Source of the DNA: Macropodus opercularis
Lineage: Eukaryota > Chordata > Actinopteri > Anabantiformes > Osphronemidae
Assembly: GCA_030770545.1 (NCBI GenBank)
Contig: CM061104.1
Coordinates: forward strand, 17,431,001-17,495,000
Direction: 5' to 3'
DNA length: 64,000 bases
Shown here one piece after another: positions 23,018 through 34,000 of this stretch; the stretch's first letter is position 1, and every line of letters starts with the position of its first letter. The notes beneath the pieces are model-generated. The model made no database searches, was not told the DNA's origin, and saw only the letters and a program-made list of their open reading frames with translations. The position numbers and the translations under genes were made by a program.

Positions 23018-24078
23018 GACTTCTGAAAATAAAACTGTCAGGAGGGATAATGTTAATTCAACACAGTTCCTCTTAAAAAGCACAGTGAACTCACATCCAA
23101 GATGATTAAATAAATGACTCACTGTTGAGAAATCCTTTGTTACGTTCTGCCTAGTTTGGGCAGCCGTGTGTTGTAGCCGACCACGGTTTGTTCTGTCTTA
23201 AGGCGCAAAAGGTGGAGTCCACGACAAAGGCAACCGTTCAAACAACAGTTCAATGGGTCCATAGTTCAGACAGGTACAGCCTTTTCCCTGACTGCTTGGT
23301 CAGAATCTCTCTAAGCAATCAACACAGCAGCTGTGACGTTGTACAGGTACTATTTTTTATATTTTTAATATTTAAAGAGACAGCAGCAGTCTGCAGTAAA
23401 CCAATCTGAATGGTTTGTGGAAATTGTTTGATAATTTACAGGGTGACCTACTAACATAACAGCAATGAATGAGTGTCAGGCACACGTGTTAATTATTAAT
23501 CCGCTGTGTTTAAATGTGAGTGCTAATTTTATTTTGCAGACTGGCGACCTGTCCCGGGTGAACCCTGCCTCTCGCCCATAGACAGCTGGGACAGGCTCCA
23601 GCACACCCGCGACCCCTACGGAGAAGAAGCGGCAGGAAATGAATGAAGGAATTAATTTTATTTCATTACTTTTGTCAAATTATTCCCATTGGTACAGGTC
23701 ATGCAGATGGAGAGAATCAGAAACGACAGCATTTAGTTCAAGTCTTTGAGGAAACGATAGCAGTGTGGGGGTGACTCACCCATTGTCATGTGTTGTCGCA
23801 CAGATTCTTGCTGATGTCTTTTTTTCCCTAGCAAACAATTCAGACAATTTAAAAAGGGTTTTAAAATGTCTACGCCTTTTAAATTTTTAACATAATTGAC
23901 TGAAATTATATTAAACTACCCTAATTAAATATTTCATATATATACATAACCAAGCTACTGAAAAGGGGGCTTTCAGCTGATGTCATAGTTCCAGGAGCAT
24001 GAAACAATCCAACTTCCCCCTCTTTGCCACACTGCTCATCTTTCCCTCTGTCTGCGCTGGGAGACCAAGGCTGCAGTC
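23018..24078. promoter_or_regulatory. Divergent promoter region, NLR (-) and Siglec-like (+)
   Basis: The NLR starts leftward at 23017 and the second Siglec-like gene rightward at 24079, so about 1.06 kb must hold both promoters plus the NLR leader intron (acceptor next to 23022). Close to the right start, 24012-24025 reads AAAGAGGGGGAAGT on the minus strand, near the PU.1/ETS word AAAGAGGAAGTG used by myeloid and B-cell genes. An L2-like relic lies in the middle (23541-23647). No TATA box was recognised at either end. Confidence 0.4.
23541..23647 (+). mobile_element. 3' tail of an L2-type fish LINE (relic)
   Basis: The words CTGGCGACCTGTCCCGGGTG, CCTCTCGCCCATAGACAGCT, GGGACAGGCTCCAGCACACC and CGCGACCCC...AGAAGCGG occur in order, ending in short GAAT/GAAG repeats (ATGAATGAAGGA). 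This is the widely dispersed 3' tail of L2-clade LINEs (and SINEs sharing the tail) in teleosts. Only the tail is present, as expected for a 5'-truncated insertion. Confidence 0.75.
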
Positions 24079-26920
24079 ATGCATGTGGGCACAGTCTTCC
24101 TTGTGTGCTTGCTGATCTTCGGTGAGTGATTAAATTATTATTACTTTATCCTCAATTCATTTTTGATGTAGTGATGGTGAGCTTGGTGTAATTAGGATGC
24201 ATTTTCCTGATGCTTTCCTTGGATGGCAAAAAAAGCCCAAATATTTTTAGCCATAAAAATTAGGACAGTGTGAAAATAAAACTGTGTTTGAGTTTTTATT
24301 GGGTAACACAGTATGTGCAGTAAAAACTAGAAGTAGTCGATTACTTCCAGAGCGAAAAGCGTTGTTTGCCATGTTCCTTTTTCTAAATATAAATGTTGCG
24401 AAATTCTTCTGTCTCATATTGTGCATTTACAGACAGCGTAGAGAAAAATGTGTTTCTAATGTCGTGCTAAAGGACGTACTAAAGGCTTTCTTTCTTCATC
24501 TCAGCGGCCACGTGTAGGTTGGCCAAGCCTGTCTCCCCTGTGCCCTCAGTCCCTGACCGTGTCCAAGCCCTGGCGGGCTCCTGTGTGGTGATCCCCTGCT
24601 CGTTTACTCCTCTGGCTTCTCTATCCATCAGAGGGAAAAAGCAAAGAGTGGACGTCAGGCTGAGGTTCAAAGGTGGTGGCTTTTTAATACCTCTCACCAG
24701 CACAGCTTTCAACAGCAATAACAAGGACCAAATTAGCAGGGATTTCTTAGGCCGGACCTCCCTTTTTGGGCAAATTGCAAATGGAGACTGCTCACTGAAG
24801 ATAGAAAGGATCAGTCAAGATGACTCACGGATGTTTGAGATAGCTCTGAAGGGGGGTGAGGACTTACTCTGGGGAAAACCAAAAAGCTTTACTCTGGATG
24901 TCATGGGTGAGTACAAAAGAGAGCACTGCCCTCTTTCCATAGCTGTAGAAGTTATTGGGCTTATTGTCTCAATACTGAAGGAATTAAATTGTAATAGATT
25001 TCTTTTTTATAGTGCAGCAGGCGTAATAAATCACAGCTTTTCCTTATCGACAGAAACACCTGAGGCTCCCGTCATTCACGGCGAGCTGTCAGCAACAGAA
25101 GGACAGTCGGTCACCCTGAACTGCTCCGTCTTCTATCACTGTCCCACCAGACCTCCTGCCCTTCAGTGGACGTTGGAGAGAGGAGCCCAGCTGAACAGCA
25201 CTGAGCACGGGGACGTACAGACACTGCACCCAGAGCCTCACAGACTGATGCTGCTGGCCCCTCTGTCCTTTACCGTGTCACACCATGTGAAACCCAGACT
25301 GAGATGTGACGTCAGCTACCCTGGAGCAAGAACACTGACCACCTCAAAGGATCTGCATGTGACCTGTAGGTGATTTTGGCTTGTATCGTCTTATTGATTT
25401 GCCCCATTTTGCCCTGAAAACCTTTTCTGCTTTCTACAGTTTCACCAAAAGACGTAAAAGTTCAGATCCAGACCTTGACGGTGGTGGAGGGGGGCAGTGC
25501 CTTGCTGGTCTGCTCATGTAAAGCTGACCCGCCGGCATCGGAGTACCACTGGTCCTACAGTGAAAGCGGCCGGACGGTGCCCCTCCGCCAGCGCACGCAC
25601 ACGGTTCGACTGTACAACGTGACTCGAGACATGAGGGTCCGCTGCTCAGCACAGAACCAAATAGGTCATGGAGAGTCTAAGCCCACGTCACTGAGCATAC
25701 AATGTAATCCTTTCATCTGTACACCTTCATTCCCTACAGTTACACGCTGATTATTTCCTGATACGCTGATTATTTTAAAAACGTAATGTTATTTATAATA
25801 GTTTGAAGTGTAAAAGCACGTCTTTTCTCATCCAGATAAACCAGTGATCCTGCGGCTCACCTCTATCTGCGCAGTACAGGAAATGGAGGTGCTGTGTCAC
25901 TGTTATGTCGACTCCAACCCCAAAGCTGCAGTCACCTGGAGCGTTAACGGGAGTGTTCCACCTCCTGATTACAACGTGTCAGTGACATCAGAGCCTCGCA
26001 TGCTGAAGGCGACTTTAAAAGGCCGCATGGACAAGCCCCTGGTGGTGATGTGCTTTGCTCTGAACGCATTTGGAAATGACTCCCTGGTCTTGTTGCAGGG
26101 AGAAGGTGTGTTCAAGAAGCTGAATTTCAGAGCAGCGTTGCCTCATGTGTATTCCTCTCGTGTAGGGCCTTTCGTCACATGACACTTCTCACAATGTTTG
26201 ATTTCAAAATGACCGGTGGAAATAGGAAGTCACAACGTCAAGCACAATGATCAATTTCCAAAAGGCTTCTGTAATGAGTCATTGCTGCCCTTTTTGTCCA
26301 AAAACAGAAGCGGCGCCGTTGGTGTGGTTGGTGATACCCGCTGTGGCCATCTGCTTGGTCATATTCCTTATCTTCCTTATTTTCTACTACTGCCGCAGAA
26401 GAGCCCAAAAGTACGTGAACCAAACCAGCAAAAAAATCTGTAAATTGTGAAAAATGATTGGTGTGAAGTTGACACCCGTCCCTGGTTCTCTCAGAGATGT
26501 GCTGCACAGACGCCCGGCTGTGTACCCAGAGGGCTTGGGAATTTATCAGGACAGGATGCCTCTCTACATTAACTGCACAGAAGTGACTCATATCTACACT
26601 AACGGCAGCTACCAACTTGTGTACCAGAACTGCACACCCCTCTTTGTCCATACAAGCCAGGTGATTGGATTATCTTCATTTTATACTGTATCACATTTCA
26701 CTGTGCCTTTTAAACATCTAACGTTTCGATTAGATGGTCATGAATTTGATTGTTTCTTCATTAGATTCATCCAATTGGCCGGAGAGGTGGGGAGAGAAGA
26801 AGACGGGGAGAGAGTGGAGGTGTAGACAGACGAGGCGGTTTGGGGGCGAGAGACATGAGGGAGGTGCAGCCTGCTGCTGTGGCTGACGCAGAAACTGGCA
26901 TTTACCTGGAGGTCCTCTGA
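24079..26920 (+). CDS. Siglec/MAG-like Ig receptor with YxN-rich tail
   Basis: A single-pass Ig receptor, 571 residues from eight exons: 24079-24121, 24505-24906, 25054-25365, 25440-25703, 25836-26105, 26308-26410, 26495-26660 and 26765-26920. Order: signal peptide (MHVGTVFLVCLLIF), a Siglec-type V-set (AGSCVVIPCSFTP), three further Ig domains, then the membrane helix (VIPAVAICLVIFLIFLIFYY). The domain before the membrane (VLCHCYVDSNPKAAVTWSVN) resembles the last domain of myelin-associated glycoprotein, but one Ig domain fewer is present. The V-set F strand reads MFEIALKGG where sialate-binding Siglecs have an Arg (YFFR in MAG), so canonical sialic acid binding is doubtful. The tail has three Grb2-type sites, YIN (489), YTN (499) and YQN (508), and ends GIYLEVL. 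No strict ITIM. Orthology to MAG or CD22 cannot be settled here. Confidence 0.82.
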
Positions 26921-28080
26921 CTTCGGAGTCGCCGGATCCACCTGCTGCAATAAACTCTCATTAGATTTGAGATTAGCATACACATTCACGTAGCGTCAAG
27001 GTTACTGGACAGCTACATCTGTTTCATCAGCATTTCAAAAACACGCACCCTGATTTCTTAGAAGTGAACAATCTTAAACCGCCTTTTTTGCGTCTCTGTG
27101 CTATTTTCATAAAAGATCAAACGTTTTGATGGGAGTTTTTTTTTATCTTTTCTCCAGTGCCCCTCGGCCACCGTCAGATTTGATTTACTCACATTTCTTT
27201 GAGACATGTCCAACGCAAAGTGAGGCAATGTTTAAATGTCCTGCAGAGAAACAAATACTGTACATCTAGTGTGTTGCAATTTTCATCAGTGCTGTGGGTG
27301 TGTGTGTTTATGATGGATTGCACAAGCACAGCATTGGTAACAATAGCATTAAAGGATGGAGTCAAGGAGTCACAGGCAGGATGAGTGTGGGGTATAAAGT
27401 ATCTGTAAATGCGTTAGTTCACGTTTATGCTGCACCTCTGTAACTCGTTTTGTTGTGCGTGGGCTCACTGGGTTTATATCCTGCAAAGGTTTGTCTAATT
27501 TCTCTTAGTACGTTCTCAGGAGTCTACGCGTTATGCACATTTTGAACATAAGGTGGCAATGTTACCCGATGACGCACTAATATAGGAGTAGAAGAAGAAA
27601 AACGCTAAACGCTCATTGGATGGGAGCGTTAGCAGGAAGTTTCGTCACATCATGAGAAAACAGGCTTTTGGTGGGAAAATGAGTTTGTCCCAATGCACAT
27701 TTACCTTAAAATTAAACACATTCATATGCATATTCTGGGACGTACTGTGATTTCAGAGTAAGCGGATATTTGTCAAGTACATCATGGTTTGAAAGTCCAC
27801 GGGTAACAGTCCTTTACGTGTGTTAATATCATCAAGCTAAGCAGGAGAAGTTCACTCCGGCTATTGTTTGCTAGCGTGCTGCCGCGTTAGCAAAAGGCTA
27901 GTCGCTTAGTAGAAACAAACTAATTTCTGTTACTTTGAGCAAAGTTACTCCAACTTAGGCTAAACGTGTTTCGGGTCGTGTTAGGCGGTTACGATAGCGC
28001 TTAGCAGCTCGGTTTGTGTATCTGCATTTTGCTGCAGTAGCTCTTTAATATAAGTGTTTATTCAGTGGGAAACCAGCAAC
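26921..28080. other. Intergenic; xrcc1 promoter at right end
   Basis: It holds the 3' UTR of the second Siglec-like gene, then unique sequence. An inverted CCAAT (ATTGG, near 27617) lies in the right half. No TATA box near the xrcc1 ATG at 28081, in line with a house-keeping promoter. No coding exon was recognised. Confidence 0.5.
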
Positions 28081-31000
28081 ATGCCAGAGGTCAAACTCAA
28101 ACACGTCGTGTCCTGCAGCACTGAGGACAATGTAAGTTGCTCTAATTGTTTATTGTTTCTTAAACAATATATTTGTAAGCATGTAACCAGGTGTGAGTCT
28201 TCGGTCCACTCACCCTTTGTCATCATGCAAATTAGACTCACAAGGCGGACAACCTGCTGAGCTCTGACACCTACAGAAAGTGGAAAGCAGCGAGACCCGG
28301 TGAGAAGCAGACATCGGTCATCCTGCAGGTAACTCATCTCCTTTGTACTAGACATCAGGTAACTCCTCTCTTGTGTACTAACAGCTGGTAACTCCTCTCT
28401 TGTGTACTAACAGCTGGTAACTCCTCTACTGTGTACTAACAGCTGGTAACTCCTCTACTGTGTACTAGGCAGCTGATAACTCCTCTCTTGTGTACTAGAC
28501 AGCTGGTAACTCCTCTACTGTGTACTAGGCAGCTGGTAGCTCCTTTCTTGTGTACTAACAGCTGGTAACTCCTCTACTGTGTACTAGGCAGCTGGTAACT
28601 CCTCTCTTGTGTACTAGGCAGCTGGTAACTCCTCTACTGTGTACTAGGCAGCTGGTAGCTCCTTTCTTGTGTACTAACAGCTGGTAACTCCTCTACTGTG
28701 TACTAGGCAGCTGGTAACTCCTCTCTTGTGTACTAGGCAGCTGGTAACTCCTCTACTGTGTACTAGGCAGCTGGTAGCTCCTTTCTTGTGCACTAGACAG
28801 CTGGTAACTCATCTCCTGTGTACTAGGTAGCTGGTAACTCATCTCTTGTGTATTAGGCAGCTGGTAACTCATCTCCTGTGTACTAACAGCTGGTAACTCC
28901 TCTCTTGTGTACTAACAGCTGGTAACTCCTCTACTGTGTACTAGGCAGCTGATAACTCCTCTCTTGTGTACTAGACAGCTGGTAACTCCTCTACTGTGTA
29001 CTAGGCAGCTGGTAATTCCTCTCTTGTGTACTATCAGCTGGTAACTCCTCTACTGTGTACTAGGCAGCTGGTAACTCCTCTCTTGTGTACTAGGCAGCTG
29101 GTAACTCCTCTACTGTGTACTAGGCAGCTGGTAACTCCTCTCTTGTGTACTAACAGCTGGTAACTCCTCTACTGTGTACTAGGCAGCTGGTAACTCCTCT
29201 CTTGTGTACTAGGCAGCTGGTAACTCCTTTCTTGTGTACTAACAGCTGGTAACTCATCTCCTGTGTACTAGACAGCTGGTAACTCATCTCCTGTGTACTA
29301 GGTAGCTGGTAACTCATCTCTTGTGTACTAGACAGCTGGTAACTCATCTCTTGTGTACTTGGCAGCTGGTAACTCATCTCTTGTGTACTAGACAGCTGGT
29401 AACTCATCTCTTGTGTACTAGACAGCTGGTAACTCATCTCCTGTGTACTAGGCAGCTGGTAACTCATCTCTTGTGTACTAGGCAGCTGGTAACTCCTCTC
29501 CCCTCCTACCCATTCAAGTGTTTCACCAGTATTTTTTGTTATGTAAGCTTAGCTTTATGTAGTTTTTATTTACACAACCCTTTCACTATGTTGGTTATGT
29601 TTTGCTCATGTGTATAGTAGTTTTAAACACCAACCTTAAATAAAGTAACAGCCAATGTTCAGTCCTATGGAAAAATGCAAAAGATATTCATACAGATTTT
29701 TTTTGTTTAAATAACTAGATGTGTTTCTGTTCCTCAGTTTGAGAAGGAGGAGCAGATACACAGCATTGATATTGGAAATGAAGGCTCAGCCTTCATCGAA
29801 GTGTTGGTGGGGAATTCTTCAGCTGTCAGAGATCAGGACTATGAGGTATTGTCAAAAACTATATAATTTGCATGACTACTACTATTTCTTTTTGTTGTAA
29901 TTAGTAACCGTTCCACGTTGTTTTACTTATTCTTAATTAAATCCTTTGGATTTAGGTTCTTTTGGTTACGTCGTCATTTATGTCCCCCACTGAGAGTCGT
30001 AATGGCACCAACATGAACCGGGTGCGATTCTTTGGGCCCAGCCAGCTTCAGAAGAGCACAGCACAAGAAAAATGGGACAGAGTAAAGATTGTATGCAGCC
30101 AGCCATACAGCAAAGTAAGAACCCAGAGATTTACCAGTAATATCCGATAAAATCACTTCAGGCTATGACTGTAACCAGAAAGTACACTGCATTTTGCAGT
30201 AAGGATCTAAGTGGTTGAAGTTAACATATCTAAAATATTGAATATGTTTGCTGTGAAAAGCACAAATAAATCAGTGAAGTGATGCTCAAATTGATAAACT
30301 CAATATTTCTCCTTTCTATAGAACATAGCATATGGTCTGGCTTTTGTCAAATTCCACTCACCTCCTGACAAAAACGATCCCCCTCCAACAACTTCACCTG
30401 TAAGTAATCCAGCATCATGTTCCCAGCATTCAGAGATAATGATTTTCTTTTAAAATGTTTTTTAACTAATGTCAAACCAGTGACTTTTAATCAGAGTATC
30501 AAGCCATAACACTCGTATTGTGGCAAAATATTCAATAAAGTCATAAACTGCCAGGCTATAAATTAATCTACTACACAGTCTACTCCAATCTGGAATGGTA
30601 AGCTTTGATACCTGCACCTTTATGGTTTACAAGCACACATTTAAGGTTTTTGTATGTTTTCTATTTGTAACTTCATCACTAAAAGCATCATAAGCAGCAT
30701 CTCACTGTGTTGTATGCATTACATTTCATCTTGTGCTCTGAAATCATAGTGAAGTTGAAACATTTGCTGTTTATAGAAAAAGAAAATGTCGGTCACACAT
30801 TTTATCTTGTTTTTTTGCCATGGAACCATTTTTCTTTTCTCCTTTCAGAAACTGACAAAGCTGGGACAGTTCAGGGTGAAGGATGACTCCCCTGCATCTG
30901 GGCCCAGTCTTCAGCCTGGCAGCCTTTTCTTCAGTCGGGACAATGCAACAAAGTCCAGCAATACTCTCAAAGGTAAATCCATTCATTTAAACTGACCAGC

Positions 31001-34000
31001 TGCCCAGGGTCCTTGTGATTATAAAGGGGTAATCAATTCAAACACTAAATAGCCAACAGAGCCCTAATTAGTTTTTATTTAAAGCCAATGAGTCTGCCAG
31101 GATAACATGGGTTAAGAGTGACTTCAAAGCTTCTTTCTTATCAAAATGCTTTGTGCGAATAGTTTTGTGTTGTTTCATCAATTCCCTGCATTTCTCTTAC
31201 TTCAGTGTCTCCTAAGAATGAGAAGTTGAGCTACGCTGCTGCAGCCCTCCAGTCTAGTGGAACCTCCCAGTCTTCAAGCCAAGCTACATCTCCACAGGTA
31301 CCATACTCCACCATAGCTTTCATGTCTTATACTGATAGACAATAGACAAGTGCATAGTTTTTTATTTTAATTTATTGTAGATAAGAAAAAAAACACTTTT
31401 CACTCATGTGTTTAGACCTTATAACCAGTGTTTGGTTTATAGTGTCACAGTTAGTGAAATAATAAGACATTTCATTCACTTTATGGCTCTTTTACCTCTC
31501 TAATTGGCATTTAAATTGTGTGTGTTGGAAATTCATAGCATGTATTTTTAAGCATGTTATGTAGTAGTGTTTCATTTGAATCAGCTATTTGTTTTTGGTT
31601 TTCAGAAGTTATTATTAACCTAATTTATTTGTAGCTTTCATCGAATCTTAAAAAAACGCTTTAAGCATTTCGTGGTACATATAAAAAGGTGTCAGTGTAA
31701 CTCTGCCCCAACCCACAATGAGAATAAAGGACGGTGCTGTTCACACAAAGAATGACACTGTGAATATCAGCTCCAGGTCACACTGACTTTTGAAAGGGGA
31801 AAGGTAAATACAAAACGATCTGTACGAGCTGCATAAATACTGTACAAGTCTAGGCACAATGAAGTGGGTTTTATGTTGTTTGTTTCAAAACATTTGCTTC
31901 AATTTGCATCATAACAGGACATTGTATTTCAAATATGAAAGCAAAAACCGCCTCCTACATTCTGACCACACTTAAGCAATAATTATCAAATGTACATGTC
32001 AGTTGAACTCTGTGTGACACTCAACTTAGTTTAGACAGCGTGTTCCACTTTTCATATGACAGCCTCATTCAAAGCACAGGTCTCAAACATACACATGCTG
32101 TCATATAAATAGATGGTAAACTAATTGTTCCCTCGTAGCCACCAGCAAAGAGAAAGTTTGAGTTCAGCAACGAGCGTCAATCTTCCTCTGGCCCACCCTC
32201 CTCGAAGAAAATGAGTCCTGCTGGCTCGCTTGAGAACAAGGCTGCAACCAAGCACAAGCCAAGCATCCCCAGCACACCCCCTCCCAGTGCAGCTAAAGGT
32301 AACACAGCTACTGTAGCGTCAGGACCTTTAATGTACAGATTGTTTTTTATACTGACAAATTGCTTAATGCTCTAAATTGTCGCTCCAGCCTCCCCAGCAC
32401 AGAGATCCTCAGAGAAAAAGAAGGAAAGTCAGTCCAGACCCAAACCTGAACCCAAACAGGAAAAAGTAAAATCAGTGACCGTGCAACAGGTCCCCTTCAA
32501 CCAGATCATGCAGGGGGTTGTGTTTGTCCTCAGCGGCTTCCAAAACCCATTTAGAGGAGAAATACGAGAAAAGGCTCTGGACATGGGAGCCAAGTATCGA
32601 CCCGACTGGACACCGGACTCCACACACCTCATGTAAGTACCAGAGAGGGAGGGGAAAATGTGTTTTCATTTTCATTTGCAGGTAATTTACTTTTAACTGT
32701 ACAGTTCCAAATGTAATGGTCATAGATGAAAGTAGGGAACCTTCTAGTTACATTGTTCATAGATTCAGCCACTTGTACTTTGTCGTTTTGTACTCTCCTG
32801 TAAAGAGTGAATGGATGTACCGTTTCCCCCACTTCACACAAATATCTGGAACATTGTGAAACGTATTATTTATTCAGGCAGGCTGGGAAAGTTCTTTTTA
32901 TGAGAGTTTTTTTTCTTCTGTAGTTCTTCTAATTTTCATCACTGAAACAGAATCAGATGACATGATTGCATAACAGCTTTCTTGGTGCTGTCAGTAATTC
33001 TGTGTGGTTGCTGTCAGACTGTTGCTCTTTAGTGATATAAGCATATGTGTTTCTGTCCTGTTCCCGTGTCTGTGTGTATACGTGTACGTCCTCTGTGTTG
33101 GTCCTTTACGCTCTAGCTGTGCCTTCGCTAACACCCCCAAGTACAGCCAGGTGAAATCAGCAGGGGGCATCATCGTACGGAAGGAATGGGTGATCGACTG
33201 CCATAAAAGAAAACAGAAGATCTCCTATAAACGGTAAGAGAGAGAGAAATGCAACCAATTAGAGAAACAGCTGGGATTTCATTGCTAAAGCATCGATGCT
33301 GAAGTGAGTTTAAATTTGACACTTCTACTACTGATACCGACATTCTGGTTTTTCTACCGAGAACATGTAGCCACAGTGTGAATTCACTTTGATTAATACT
33401 TTCTCTTAAGCCACATCTGTATCTCTACGTAGCACAATCCGTGCACAGCACTCAAACTGATTGAAGCGTCCAAAAATACACAGTGCTGCCCACTCGCCAC
33501 AGGGAACGTTGTAACCTTGAGCAGCTGATGCCTGCTGTGATCACAAATCCAACCCGGTCAGCTCCAGCAGCTCACTAATTATATGCCTCATTACAGGGGG
33601 AGCTTTTGTAACATCAAGGTTTTCTGTCATTACTAGTGTCTACTGAATAATGTACAGCTGAATACTTCCTTTTGGAAAAGTGAGGTCCAAAGTAATTGCA
33701 AGAGTACTGTACCATATGTAGCTGCACTTTAAATACTATTATATGTGCTGCTTTTACCATGATTGTGTCTTATTTTCTGTTGTATCTAGACAATTAGACA
33801 AATTTTAGACAATTAAATTAGCTATAAGTCAGGAAGTTATTTAATTCTGAAAAGTTCCACTGTAGTACTAGTGGAACTTTTACTGACAACACAAACAAAC
33901 AAAGACAACTAATTGGCTGAATCTGAATTCATTAATGACAAATGGATGAATAAGCTGATGAATATTATTAATTAATAAAAAATGCATTAAGCCAGTTAAT

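Noticed and set aside
29150..29617. Long open frames on both strands with repeated MSYQLSSTQE / LVTHLLCTRQ words
   Set aside because: They come from 30-bp (frame-preserving) units of the xrcc1 intron-2 minisatellite. Non-unit-length copies break them, and no splice or start context supports translation.
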